NCBI GenBank assembly: GCA_951640165.1
Contig: OX621234.1
Coordinates: 30,508,549 to 30,572,548 of the forward strand
Origin: Pseudoips prasinana
Lineage: Eukaryota; Arthropoda; Insecta; Lepidoptera; Nolidae
Direction: 5' to 3'
DNA: 64,000 bases
Shown here: piece after piece, positions 1 through 10,839 of the stretch
Layout: each line of letters opens with the position of its first letter
How positions within the stretch are numbered: position 1 is the stretch's first letter
The notes under the pieces: model-generated
What the model was told of the DNA's origin: nothing
Databases searched by the model: none
The model's input: the letters and a program-made list of their open reading frames with translations, nothing else
Position numbers and translations under genes: made by a program

Positions 1-747
1 AGTGTACCTGTGGGCAAGTCTATCTGTATGTGGCATCGCAGCTCCCGGATCAATGCGGTTTTCTCCTGAAATCCCGAATCATCAATCATCACTCAAAATT
101 TCGCGTTCTATCTTAGATTCTGTCTATGCTTACCATTAGCAAGACTCGCAAAAATTCAAGTTTCCTAGACGGCATCTTCTCGTTGACCGACCTTTTTTAC
201 ATAAATGTCATGCGTCGGGTACTAGCCGTTAAAATCTACCTTGTGGTTATATACATAAAGCTTCATATCGAATTGATATGAATACAATGATTGCTTTGAT
301 TTGAACTACAAAAATACGGTAATTCTATAACGAATTGATTTAACTAGAGCCCCTCTCATCTTAAGGCATTGCTTAATTAAACCGTTTACTTACTAATACT
401 GGCGACTTAACAATCAGTCGAACGGAAGGCAAATGTAATTGTATAGGGGTTGCCTCTTACAAACTATGGATTTGTGCTTTATTACAAAAATATTGAATTT
501 AATTTTATAATTAATATTTTAAAACAAATCTGTCTCTTTATATACTGTAGGTATACTTTACGTGTAATTGAAAACTATTACAACACTCATTGCTCACATA
601 GCCATTTTGTACCAAATACGTTGGAACTCTTCAGAATATTATCCTACAAGAATTTAAAAACCTATTAAAATATCTTTTTATGTATAATTTAGTAAAATCA
701 TAAATAAACACAGTGTGGTTTTCTAACTCTAATGTATATAGTAAATA
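1..747. other. Region downstream of the ABHD13-like gene
   Basis: No coding region is supported here. The first 60 or so bases resemble a worn piece of a lepidopteran dispersed repeat ('gtctatctgtatgtggcatcgcagctcccgg'-like, split here only as a description). On the minus strand the part next to 747 should be the 3' UTR of the hydrolase gene. A minus-strand AATAAA at 478-483, about 265 bases after the stop codon, is a candidate poly(A) signal. The rest is plain AT-rich DNA. Confidence 0.5.
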
Positions 748-1047
748 CTATACTGTGTGGATGATACTGTGTCGTACTGCATTTTTATTATCATCGTCGA
801 AGAAAGGGCCTATTTCGTGGGGCAAAGAAGGAACATTGACTAAAAACAGTTGTACAGAGGCGTAGTAGTCCCTACAAGTCCAGGTATCATCGTGGCTTCC
901 GCCTGGCATTACGACAAGTTTCTTGCAGACTGCACCACATCGTATATAAAGTTCCTTACCCATCGCGGGCGGCACTAGGGCATCGTTCGAACCACATATC
1001 ACTAGTGTTGGTGTCATCACATGTGCTATTTTCTTTAATGACATATA
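748..1047 (-). CDS. ABHD13: ABHD13-like coding exon 5 (terminal)
   Basis: The acceptor is 'acttttcag'. It encodes residues 241-339 and the stop, with Asp262 (GSNDALVPP) and His292 (GGSHDDTW) of the triad. The first in-frame ATG is the second codon of the exon, not a start. Confidence 0.95.
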   Translation of the reverse strand, partial: YMSLKKIAHVMTPTLVICGSNDALVPPAMGKELYIRCGAVCKKLVVMPGGSHDDTWTCRDYYASVQLFLVNVPSLPHEIGPFFDDDNKNAVRHSIIHTV

Positions 1048-4000
1048 CTGAAAAGTAAAAATAAAACTTCTATAGAGAACTAAAGTTCAACAAGTTAAGA
1101 TATTCAAGACGCTCCGTCAGTGATTTGTGGTAGGCAGGTCAAGGATAAGTTTGAACTTCAAAACTACGTGCTTAACTATGTAGTCGGCAACAATGGGAGT
1201 GTTATTTAGTATGTAGTTTAGCAAAAAGGTCGAAAGGCCCTTATTATATTTTTTTAAGATATTTGCACATTGAAAGGAGGTGTGGCAAACAGGCTGGCCA
1301 TCGACAAATTAGCTACAACACTCGCATGCCCCGTATTGGCGAGCATGAAATCTTTTTAAAGAATTACATGGAGCATAGCTAGGAAACCTTAGTTGTAGAC
1401 AGACAAAACAAGGCATTCCTCGCTACTTTCGTCGCACGTTACTTAACGAATAGTAGTCTAAAGATACTTATGAATTCTTATAATATTTAACCCGAATACA
1501 AAAGGATTTACAAGAAAAATTGTCGCATATTTATAACATTTATAAACATTTTATGAGATCAATATATTGTTGAAAATCTTAATGTACCTTATTTTTGTGA
1601 CAAATTTGTGGAAGCCAGTCCAAACATTTCCAATTGAGTATAACTTGTGCCATGTCCGGTATACTTGTAAATGTATTCTCTACCATCAGAGCCCATATCT
1701 TGTTCCTGTATTCCAATCTTGATGCCAAGTCAATCGCTACAGCGCCACCTATAAATAATAACATAACAGCTCCAATGTCCAGGGTACATTTTGAAAACCA
1801 ATGTCCAGAGTATGTTTTGAAAACAAACATCAGAAATCTCCATAATTATTTAAATGAGGATTATCAAATTCAGTAAGTTTTTTCAATTAAATAAACCGAT
1901 ATATATTCGACGTTTTTATTAACGAGCCCGTAAAGATATTATGACGAGTCATTTTATTTGAAATTTTCGAAATAAACTTTATAAATTATATAACCTATGC
2001 GTAAATCCAGGGTGTCGGCTAACTCCATACCAAATTTTATTAAAATCACTCCAGCCGTTTAGTCGTGAAGAAGTAACAAACATACACACCCACAAACTTT
2101 TGCCTTTATAATATTTGTGTGATTCTGGCGTCTGGTTTATAGTAAACTCGTATGTGTTACTGAGTTTACGGAAAATCTACCTACAAGGGGTCGAAATTTG
2201 TATCAATATTTTCATTGTATTACAATAATGCAAACAGTTCACGAATTAAATGGATGACAGTAGTACCAACAGACATATAACTAAAGAACGATCCTTTTTT
2301 GGGTTTTTAAAACGCAAACATTATATGTGGTGTAAGAGTTTGTACAAGTCTCAAATCCACGCAGACGAAGTGAAATATAGATAAAATAAATAAAAAATTT
2401 GAAACCTAACATTGTAAAATATCTAGTCACAACTAGTGAAATTTTTGCAAGGGATGTCAATAACTTGTAAGTCAAATAATTGCAGTGTCAACACGCTTAT
2501 AGGATTCTTCATCGAATCCGAATAGGCAAGACTAAAATTTAGAGTGAAATACTGTCATCGATTAAACTTTTTTACTATTAGAATCAAGTAATAAAATCAT
2601 GTATAAAAATTTACTGACCTAAAGATCTCCCAAACACAATTATTTTGCTAACATCCACATCAGTACGCTGCATGATATAATCAAGTGCTGCTTGGGCATC
2701 CATATAAAGGCCACGTTCAGATGGACTGCCTTCTGACAAACCATAGCCACGGTACTCAACCATCAAGATGTTAATATCGAGCTTGTGGTAAAACTCTGAT
2801 ACATTAGAAAGTCTGAAAGTAAGCAAATAATTTTAAACGGATATTATTGTTATATTATTGATATAAGCTACATTACTACAAAGTTTCATCAAAATCCGTC
2901 CAGTAGTTTTTGCATGAAAGAGTAACAAACATACACACTTACAAACTTTCCCCTTTAAAATATTAGTGTGATAGAATATTATAATCTCAGCCAAAGTACG
3001 TCCACTACTGGACAAAAGTTTCCCCAAAAAATGAGGGAATATGCCATAAATGCCATGCTTGGCAGACGGGTTAGCAATCGCAGTTTGATGGTCATAGTTC
3101 ACAGAAAAACACTGCTGCTCATTCTCTGGTAGGTATTCCCTCGGTCGATTTCTATGCCCCCATGGGATGAGATGGGGTGATGATATTCTATGCCGTCACC
3201 ACACAGCAATGATAGAATATAATTCTAGGGTAATATCTGCCCAAAACCGCGTCACCTGTGGTGTAGCTCTTAGCCATTTTACTGTAGTCCTGGGCATATA
3301 CTTGACTAAAGTAAGTACAAGTCATAAAAACATATCAGCCTTGATGTGTGTATCCTGGACTAAAATATTACTTGACTAGTTCCCTTACCTTTGTCCCATA
3401 TTCCCAGCATTCCCATGAAAAAATATCATAGTAGGTTTGTGGTTGCTATTCACAGCTTGCTTTATTAGGAACATGTGTATCTTGAAGCCATCTTTGCTGT
3501 TAATCTTGATGCTCTCATAAGGCAGCTTGTAATTACTGGGTTGGAGGACGAATACCCTTGACCCTGGTGGATCATTTGGGTAGTACAGCAGTAAGTCTTG
3601 TGCACTATACAGAATTCCTGTTGACAAATAATTATAATGCTTAAAATCTTATCACATCATGAGACAACTGGTTTTTAGACACATTTTATACAAATGGCGC
3701 TCTGCGTTAACACGCAAATACGTTTAGCACTAATCCGACTGGGGAGATAATTTTATCGCTAAGGATGCAAACTAAGGGTGATGCAGATGGTAGACACGAC
3801 GCATTTGCGCTAGTACTCTTGGCTTGGTTTGTATACTCTCAGGAGAGTTTCTAATAGTCTTTGGGACTGTGCTTATGGGAGAGGCAAACAGCGTGTATCT
3901 GTCTGCCGCGTTCACCACGGGATTTGGATGGTGCTGCATGGGATCGAAATCGAAAAAGGGTTTAGAAGCTTGCCTATCGTTGCGGCGTTTTCACTGCTAA

Positions 4001-7000
4001 AGACGCGAGCAGGGACTCATACCATCTAGCAATTAATTTAAAAAATGCTTGAGGACTCTCCCATTTGGGGTTCAAACCTCGACTCAGGGCGACGTGGAGG
4101 TGCATGTTAAGGGCGATTTTTTGGGACGTTTTGAGCTTATAGCACTACATTGATGATAGATGTGCATGAGATGGTAAGGCCATTCAAGTTAGCACAAATT
4201 ACAAATAAGTCATTGTGTGTCCTATATAAGTCATTCGATGCTTCATTTATTTTATGTTATAATGAAGATTTTAACACTATCATACCATTCTAGAAACTAT
4301 ATGATATAAATGTGTCTGAAAATACAGCGCATGTGGAAAACATGAGTGTCCAGTACGTTGGTGAATGCCTAAAGGCAGAGAAAATGATGTAGTAGGATTT
4401 GTCTTTGCCGTGTTTTGTGGTACTTATCACTGTAACACGATTCCACTTTTGTGGAATGAAAGTGCGCGACATGGCCACTTAGAAAATCAGTCCATAGGCA
4501 CAGTAAGGGTAGGTATTGACAAATGCTTCAACACAAAATAGGTATTCTGCCTGAACCCAAAGCTTTTCTGAGATGGAGATCATTCTTTGGAGTCTGAGGG
4601 AGGGAGATGGCACTGTGTTGCAGAACAAATGTGACTGAGTTTATATATATCATCTATCTATGATTTACTGATTTTATTTCATTCTAGTTTGTCTTCTATA
4701 AAAAGAATTTAAGCCACTAAGCGGGAACCATAAGTAAGAAACCAGTGAAGATGTGGATTGTTATAGACAAATCTGTGGCAATACCTTATATGCCTCAAGT
4801 TGTGGGTTTAATTTCCATCCAGTGCCCTGAGTCTGGTGTAATTATCTATTTGTATATACAAAAGAAAAGTAGTGTACATAATATAACAGTAATCTGGTTT
4901 TCCATAATACACACGGCTACACATCAAGCTATAATTTTCCAGTATAAGCTGATCTCGCGTTGTATAGGATTACCATACAATGACAGGTCAGCTTATATTG
5001 GAAATGTATAGCTTGATATGTAGCCGTATGAACAATCTCTGCTTAGTTTGGGATGTGAATAATATTCCAGAATGTTCTTTTTTGTATAATTTTTAGCTTA
5101 GCTCCAATTGGCTAATTTATTGCATCTCAACCCAGAATTATTTTAGGTGCTTAGGATTCATGGACAGACATAACCACAAGTGGAATGATATTTTAACATT
5201 ATGGGTAACCATAACTGGGAAAAGGCAATGTGACAGATGGATCATCGAAGGAAGGCTCATGATACATCCTGAATGTGGAGAGTACCAAGTGAAATGGTAT
5301 CTATATTGGATGTACCATGGCTAATTAAGGCTATTTATTTAAACTGAGTGACTGAACTGATCATCGCCAAGCTGAAACTGCTGGGTCTATAACAATGAAA
5401 ATTTGCGTATTCATATATATATATATAATAGGTGTCCACTAAGAATTGTTTTTAAAATTTCTATCTTTTAGGGGGTGAAAAGGGCAAAACTAACTAAATG
5501 GCTGGGAGTGAAAAGACTAATGCCTGTTTTCTTTTATAGAATTCCCTACTGCCAAAGTTATCCTGTTCACCAATAATACATAAAAAAAATAATAACAATA
5601 CTAAAATCAACAACATGAGTTCTCATATTCTCATATTTGTTTCTCCAAAATTAAAGCAATTTCTATTTTCTTTCCAATATTCTAAGGAAAAGAAAATAAG
5701 CTGTAGGCCTGAGCATTTTACTTTCTTGTTTAAAGTAGGCAGAGTTGTTTACCAGATATTCATTGTTAAGTGGGCACATTTATTTATCAGTCATTTGTTT
5801 TCAGGAGTTTGAAATAGACTAACACAAAAATGTAATGGTAATATTGGACTAGTCTTCAAATTCAAGCATAAAACTAGGAATTTGTTTGTATAGTAATAAT
5901 TATATCCTGGGACATTATTCACACCTGGCCATCTGATCCCTAACTAAGCAGAGCCTGTCCTATGGAACCAGATAACTGATATACTATATATATTTGTTTT
6001 TTATTAATTTAGGATTATTTATGTGTGTTTAATTAAGACTATGTCAATAATTAAATAGAAACTAAAAACTATTCCTTTTTTATTTTTTACTACTCATTAT
6101 AGTTATCACTCTACTTAATGCATTGTGGTTGTTATGACACTCCTATGAGTTCTGAGAAGCCATTAATTATGTGATTGTGTCACTATATTCACCTGAAATG
6201 GAAAGCATGGTCATACTACATCATGGCTTACTGCATTTATTAAATGTTTGGTCAGTTAACATTATGTAATAAAGAATTGTAAAAAAATTTGGTACTTATT
6301 TTTTATATTATTAAAAGTTACATAAAGTTTGATTCACTCAATAATAGGGGTAATTATTCTTGACAATTTATATAATCTATTAACAAAACATAAGTTTGAT
6401 TGTCATATATTCTCAGTTTCTTGAACAATAATAATTAAGGTTAAAGAATTCAGTCTTTCAATACATCCTGAAGATATAGTTAAAAATACATAATTATTTC
6501 TAGGTACATATGGAAATTACATTTAATTTATAATAGTAATGATTTAGTTATTCAGCTAGGTTATATTAAGTTATTGTCAAGATTATATACAGGTTTTAGT
6601 TCATAACTTTATATTTTCATTAATGTATGTTTTAATGAATGGTTCTGTCTATATTTAAGGTAAGAATTCTAGCTTCATTGCTGTATCCTTCATTTGTACA
6701 GTATTGAGCGTAGACATTAACCACAGGTCAATGGTAAAACTAACTAGGTTTCGAGATAAAATGAACTGGTGTCATGGACATGTAAATGAACATGGCAGTG
6801 ATACTGTGGGGTCACTGAACTGTATGTGTTGGGACAGCTCTGATCTAAGTTTAATCTGTTAAAATCATAATATAATAATAAGTAATTAGGTTAATAATAG
6901 TATAAAAATTACGAAGTACCTGATATGCCCAAGGTAAACACAAAACACGCTGTTATGAATCCGTATAACCAAAACACCATAACACTACTAAATAATGTTA

Positions 7001-7055
7001 ACGTGGACACGACCCATAATCGGTATAATATAATTCTAAGGATGTGGTACATCAT
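748..7055 (-). CDS. ABHD13: ABHD13-like alpha/beta hydrolase (Bem46 family), five coding exons
   Basis: Coding exons in transcript order are 7055-6920, 3617-3389, 2812-2619, 1748-1588 and 1047-748. All four introns are GT-AG. The phases join without conflict into 1020 nt, or 339 residues, close to the roughly 337 of vertebrate ABHD13. Visible features are an N-terminal hydrophobic anchor (about residues 13-45), the GILYSAQD segment, the oxyanion-side FFHGNAGN, a VEYRGYG strand, the nucleophile elbow GRSLGG (Ser185), Asp262 in CGSNDALVP and His292 in GGSHDDTW. These make a complete Ser-Asp-His triad. The family consists of membrane-anchored serine hydrolases; vertebrate ABHD13 has been linked to depalmitoylation, but the substrate in this insect is unknown. 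The start Met is followed by a second Met; either could initiate. Introns 2 and 3 carry RTE-like repeat fragments, and the large intron 1 carries a palindromic element and a SINE fragment. Confidence 0.95.
1588..1748 (-). CDS. ABHD13: ABHD13-like coding exon 4
   Basis: The acceptor is 'atttatag' and the donor GTACAT. It starts with the second Gly of the elbow (GGAVAIDLASR) and continues through MVENTFTSIPDMA to HKNK. Phase 0 at the 3' side. Confidence 0.92.
1977..2123 (+). repeat. RTE-like dispersed repeat, 5'-truncated
   Basis: It carries the shared body 'ctaactccatacc', 'ccgtttag.cgtgaagaagtaacaaac' and the end 'tttataatattTgtgtgat' seen in many copies in this window, but lacks the CG-rich head. 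It sits in intron 3 of the ABHD13-like gene. Confidence 0.75.
2619..2812 (-). CDS. ABHD13: ABHD13-like coding exon 3
   Basis: The acceptor is 'tactttcag' and the donor GTCAGT. It encodes the VEYRGYGLSEG strand and turn and ends inside the nucleophile elbow GRSLG|G, with the nucleophile Ser185. Phase is 1. Confidence 0.93.
2860..2972 (+). repeat. RTE-like dispersed repeat, 3' part
   Basis: This is a 3' fragment with 'aaagtttcatcaaaatccg', 'gaaagagtaacaaacatac' and the terminal 'tattagtgtgat'. It is the same subfamily as 29772-30138. It lies just upstream of exon 3 of the ABHD13-like gene, within intron 2. Confidence 0.75.
2985..3230 (+). repeat. Lepidopteran dispersed repeat (LINE-derived)
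   Basis: The stretch 'catagttcacagaaaaac' followed by 'ctgctg.tc.ttctggtagg' and 'gatgatattct' recurs at 37240-37420 in the CPT1 intron. It is a worn interspersed repeat, probably LINE-derived; the parent family was not identified. Confidence 0.55.
3389..3617 (-). CDS. ABHD13: ABHD13-like coding exon 2
   Basis: The acceptor is 'gtcaacag' and the donor GTAAGG. It encodes the GILYSAQDLLLYYP region through the HGNAGN motif. It ends in phase 2, and exon 3 completes the Arg codon. Confidence 0.93.
3618..4906. other. Intron 1 of ABHD13-like gene, proximal part
   Basis: AT-rich intron sequence. I see no coding exon, RNA gene or recognised repeat in it. Confidence 0.5.
4907..5033. repeat. 127-bp palindromic fold-back element, copy a
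   Basis: Both halves are near-exact reverse complements: 'acacggctacacatcaagct' on the left pairs with 'agcttgatatgtagccgtat' on the right, and 'cagtataagctga' pairs with 'tcagcttatattg'. The loop at the centre is only a few bases. Copies of the same length lie at 20421-20547 and 34549-34675. It has no coding capacity and is probably a non-autonomous fold-back or MITE element. Confidence 0.85.
5034..6919. other. Intron 1 of ABHD13-like gene, distal part
   Basis: AT-rich intron DNA with a short (TA)n run near 5417-5428 and a SINE tail at 5895-5990. No other structure was recognised. Confidence 0.5.
5895..5990 (-). repeat. tRNA-derived SINE, 3' fragment
   Basis: It reads 'cctgggacattattcacac', 'ggccatctgatccc', 'taagcagagc' and 'ccagataactgatatact'. 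This is the tail half of the SINE whose tRNA-like head is seen at 19545-19805 and 44515-44770. The head is absent here. Confidence 0.75.
6920..7055 (-). CDS. ABHD13: ABHD13-like coding exon 1
   Basis: This exon encodes residues 1-45 plus one base (phase 1 donor, GTACTT). It starts at a tandem ATG-ATG and is dominated by a hydrophobic signal-anchor segment. The join to exon 2 recreates Ser-Gly-Ile-Leu-Tyr, as in ABHD13 homologues, which supports the splice choice. It is too short to be found as a long ORF. Confidence 0.88.
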
Positions 7056-7411
7056 TCCTTATGATTTTCAGTTCATCAGAATGCAATAGGTACATTTATT
7101 GACAAATATTATTATTTTTACGCGTGATAAGAATGAATATACATAGGCTTGTGCCAACCAGGTATTAATAACTTTGTATCAAAGAAAATAAATATATTTT
7201 CCTAAAATATTAATAAACATTCAATTCACAATTGTAAATTTTAAACATGGGAAAAACGAAAAACAAATTATGGCATTACAAAAGTCAAAAGTTGCAGAGT
7301 CTGGGGTAACAATAACGAAATGTTTAATTTCCCTTTTATTTATTTTTTACCCAAAAATTAAAACCATTTTATATATAAACACTTTTTGTTTCATTGCCCT
7401 TAGTATAAATA
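7056..7411 (-). promoter_or_regulatory. Likely 5' UTR and promoter region of the ABHD13-like gene
   Basis: This 356-bp stretch separates the ABHD13-like start codon from the mariner at 7412. It must hold at least part of the 5' UTR or a splice site. No clear TATA box or initiator could be assigned by eye, so the call rests on position only. Confidence 0.35.
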
Positions 7412-8699
7412 TTAGGTCTTTACCTATGAAATTGCCGTTCTGCAGTACTGGCCATTTCAAATCAAAATAATTTTTGTTTGGCTAAGAATTCTAATTTCAA
7501 ATTAATTTTATTTTAAAAACATGGATTCTTTTTTCCAAAAGTAGTCATTTCTTTATTGATTAGTGTTACATTTTCATCGCATTTCAATCTTTTTCGTCAT
7601 CATGGATACGTTAAAAATTCGAGTAATTATGGAATATGAGTACCGTCGTGGCAGCAACGCGGCACAAGCGGCACGCAACATCAACGACGTTTACGGAGCT
7701 AACACTACAAACCAACGCACCACCTGTTATTGGTTTGCTCGCTTCCGTTCTGGAAATTTCGACCTGAAAAATGAACCTCGCGGTCGTCCGAAGACTTTGG
7801 TCGACAATGACGAATTAAAGGCGGTTGTGGAAGCTGATGATACACAATCTACGGCTGAATTAGCAGCAGCTTTCGACGTTAGCGTCAAAACAATATTGGT
7901 CCATTTGCGTCAAATTGGCAAGGTAAAAAAGCTTGACAAATGGGTGCCCCACGAACTCAATGATCGCCAGCGCGAAGTACGCGTCGAGACGTGCCTTGCA
8001 CTGCTCAACAGACACACAAATGAAGGAATTTTGAACCGCATTGTTACCTGCGATGAAAAATGGATTCTGTTTGATACCCGCAAGCGCTCAGCAAGTTGGT
8101 TGGATCCTGGTTCAGCACCTAAACAATGCCCTAAACGAAAACTTACCCCTAGAAAAGTGATGGTCACTGTTTGGTGGTCTAGCGCCGGTGTGATTCATCA
8201 CAGCTTCTTACCAAACGGGGTGAGCATTACTGCAGATGTGTACTGTGAAGAACTGAGCACAATGATGGAGAAGCTGGCGCATCTCCAACCAGCATTGGTC
8301 AATCGCTCGTCTCCGCTGCTCCTGCACGACAACGCGCGACCTCATACTGCACAGCAGACGGTCTCCAAGTTGCAAGAACTGGGGTTGGAAGCTCTCCGTC
8401 ATCCGCCCTACTCACCAGACCTTGCGCCTACAGACTACTACTTTTTCCAGAATTTGGATAACTTCTTGGCGGGAAAAAAATTCAATACCCGAGAGGCAGT
8501 ACAAAATGCCTTTGAAGAATTTGTTGCCTCCCGTCCAGCTGATTTCTTTAAGAAGGGCATCAATAAACTGCCACTGCGATGGCAAAGATGCATTGATTGC
8601 ATGGGTGATTACTTCGATTAATACAAATAAAAAAATTCATGAAAAAAATTCGTTTAAATTTTTTCATACAAAACGGCAATTTCATAGGTAAAGACCTAT
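7412..8699 (+). mobile_element. Mariner transposon, copy 1 (complete)
   Basis: The 1288-bp element is bounded by inverted repeats of 27 perfect bases (7413-7439 against 8672-8698, starting TAGGTCTTTACC), with TA on both sides (7410-7411 and 8700-8701). It carries one intact transposase. The element is the same length as copy 2 at 61566-62853 and appears almost identical throughout. It lies 357 bp from the ABHD13-like start codon, in the opposite orientation. The outermost base pair is T/T if TA is taken as the target duplication, so the exact terminal base is uncertain. Confidence 0.97.
7602..8621 (+). CDS. Mariner transposase, intact (DD34D)
   Basis: This is a 339-residue cut-and-paste transposase that binds the element's inverted repeats and moves it into TA dinucleotides. 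The N-terminal half has the paired helix-turn-helix region, with GRPK, then the linker WVPHEL typical of mariner. The catalytic triad is visible: Asp in TCDEKW, Asp in LLHDNARPH and Asp in SPDLAPTDY, with 34 residues between the second and third. It ends in DCMGDYFD, like cecropia or Hsmar1-type transposases. I chose the Met of MDTLKIRVI because it starts family homology; an in-frame Met 13 codons upstream adds an unlike stretch. There is no stop or frameshift. Compared with copy 2 it has Thr instead of Asn in the FDxRKRS segment; family members usually have Asn, so Thr is probably derived. Confidence 0.97.
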   Translation: MDTLKIRVIMEYEYRRGSNAAQAARNINDVYGANTTNQRTTCYWFARFRSGNFDLKNEPRGRPKTLVDNDELKAVVEADDTQSTAELAAAFDVSVKTILVHLRQIGKVKKLDKWVPHELNDRQREVRVETCLALLNRHTNEGILNRIVTCDEKWILFDTRKRSASWLDPGSAPKQCPKRKLTPRKVMVTVWWSSAGVIHHSFLPNGVSITADVYCEELSTMMEKLAHLQPALVNRSSPLLLHDNARPHTAQQTVSKLQELGLEALRHPPYSPDLAPTDYYFFQNLDNFLAGKKFNTREAVQNAFEEFVASRPADFFKKGINKLPLRWQRCIDCMGDYFD

Positions 8700-9221
8700 T
8701 ATGCACTCCTGGATCAAATTATTACCAGTGCTAGAGTTTTAATAATTTTTGAACCTCAACACAAAAAGAGGGACTTTGTTTTTTTAATATATACAGTAGA
8801 GAGTACAGAGTAAAACGTATAAAGATATCCTGAAGTCCTGAAATTGTAAGATTTGAAGCAGGTATTAACAACAGTAGAGAATTAATATACCTATCAACTA
8901 TAGTTTACGCCCGAATTCAAAATTTATAATTCAAACATTCTGCTGGACACAGACCTTGCCGCGCGTGGCAGATGGGTTGGCGAATACAATATGACGACTA
9001 TAGTAGTCAGAGAACGTTCCTGCCGATTCTCTGGTATTTACTTCCTCAGATGATTTTAACGCCCCTAACGTAAATTATTTCAGTTGATATGATATTATGA
9101 TATGACATGATGATTTTTGATCGTTCGATAGAGAGGTTATTTTGTATGTTACTATTTGTAGAAATCGTTTAAATCTCTATAGCAAATAATATTAAGTTGT
9201 AAAAGGAGAACGGGCGGAAGT
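8700..9221. other. Flank of mariner copy 1, with a worn repeat
   Basis: A short stretch around 8938-9060 ('ctgctggacacagaccttg') resembles a common lepidopteran LINE-derived repeat in degraded form. The rest shows nothing recognisable. Confidence 0.45.
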
Positions 9222-10002
9222 GGTCCAAATGGCGTCGGCTGATGAAACCTAGTCTATATAATAGTTCGTGAATGTAGGATATTTTTTTACTACGAAGCTG
9301 GTGGTCCTGGGTTCGAATCCCTGTAAGTGCAAATATTTTTGTGATGAGCACGAATATTTGTTTCTGAGTCATGGATGTTTTCTATGTATTTAAGTATTTA
9401 TCTATCTGTATAAGTATGTATATCGTCGCCTGGTACCTTAGTACAAGCTTTGCTTAGTTTGGGGCTAGGATGATTTGTGTGACATTGTCCCTAGATATTA
9501 TATTATTAATATTATTCTACACAGTAATTATTTAAATCGACTTACTTCATCCAATTGAGAGAAACATACTCGACTATTCTGAAAGCCCAAAGCCAGTAAA
9601 TCACAAACTAAACAAGTAAGAAATTATTATTATGCATGGGACAATATTAGCTAGCTGTCCCCATACAAATCCCTTCATGAAAAATTATGAACACGTATCT
9701 ACTAAAACGTAAAAGGAAAAAGAGAAGAAACGTGTCCTATTTCGTGTCACTGTACAGAATTATTAAAGAGTACACTTTGAACGAATGTATAACAAACTGG
9801 TGGTTTTCAGACGAATATGACTATATAGGGTTCTATATAAATTCAAACTTTTTAGTTCGGGAACTAAACGCGATAAAAACAAAAACGAACTGTATAACTT
9901 TTTGCTCCGTGGGCCGATTTTATGGTGTCCATAGTAAAAAAATATCCTACATTCACGAACTATTATATAGACTAGGTTTCATCAGCCGACGCCACTTGGA
10001 CC
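9222..10002. repeat. Inverted-repeat pair with 71-bp arms around a SINE fragment
   Basis: The arm at 9222-9292 (starting GGTCCAA, ending in a T-run then ACTA) is matched in reverse complement by 9932-10002 with about one mismatch. The 639 bp between them include a SINE body that begins exactly where the left arm stops. It may be a single MITE-like element or two oppositely placed copies of one repeat. Confidence 0.75.
9290..9508 (+). repeat. tRNA-derived SINE, head-truncated
   Basis: It contains the tRNA-like B-box region 'ctgggttcgaatccc' followed by the SINE body ('gatgagcacgaatatttg', 'tatatcgtcgcctggtacc', 'tttgcttagtttgggg'). It matches the complete copy at 44105-44360 but lacks the first part of the tRNA-like head. 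Confidence 0.85.
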
Positions 10003-10839
10003 AAAGTCCATACTAAAATGTCCGATCTCCTTTAAGCTTATAGTACCTACAGTGACAGGTATGTTTGTGGACGAGCTGACGTTTTGTACAAATGAAATAA
10101 AAACCTCTAAGTCAATATTATTATGCTAAAGTAACATCTCAGTACATATGTGTACCTACATATAAATGATAAAAATTTAGATGTGGATAAAAATATAGAT
10201 TCCAATTGTATGAGGCATCGACTATAGGCAGTGACACATAAATGTAATAGTTTAAAGAACTTAAATCTGAAAATAAATTTTGTTACCACGAATTTGCTAA
10301 TTTTAAGGCCCGGTCATAATATCCCATCCCCGGAAATGTAGGAATTCGTTCTTGATTGGCCACACATATCCAGTGTTCCGCTGTACGCAGAAATTGTAAT
10401 GAGTCCCGGTTCCATCCGCGCTGTGATTGAGTCTTGAACCCTCGAGCACATTAAAATAATTTTATTAGATCGCTAGGGAATATTCAGAACATGCGCAGTA
10501 ACCGACCAGACTTGAGCCTAGACCAAAAATATATCTAATGTTAAATTACCACTGACATTGTCACAGCTGAACAAGACTCTCAAAACATAAATAATTTAGT
10601 TCCCCAGGTGCCCTCTAAACTTTCACAAAAGTTTTTAGACAAGTCTAAAAATAACACGGTAAACCTGGCTCACATTTTAGATTAATGGTGAGCTAAACTA
10701 TAACTACAGCAACAAGCAATAACTACAGTCCATAAAACTCCTAAACTCCCAAAGTATCAACAAGAAAAACAATGCCGCTAAAATTAGGAATCGAAACTAC
10801 CATTTAATTAGTAATTTTTTTGTTAAAGCTGGCGGAATC
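10003..10839. other. Intergenic stretch without recognised feature
   Basis: Mostly AT-rich, with a somewhat more GC-rich patch at about 10310-10450. Short ORFs here have no recognisable motif. I see no known repeat. Confidence 0.4.

Noticed and set aside
450..668. 72-codon ORF downstream of the ABHD13-like gene
   Set aside because: AT-rich low-complexity translation without motif.
5410..5432. (TA)n runs here and at 32325-32342 as regulatory sites
   Set aside because: Plain microsatellites in intron DNA.
7910..8402. Minus-strand ORFs in the mariner (and the same at 62064-62556)
   Set aside because: They are antisense shadows of the transposase and have no motif of their own.
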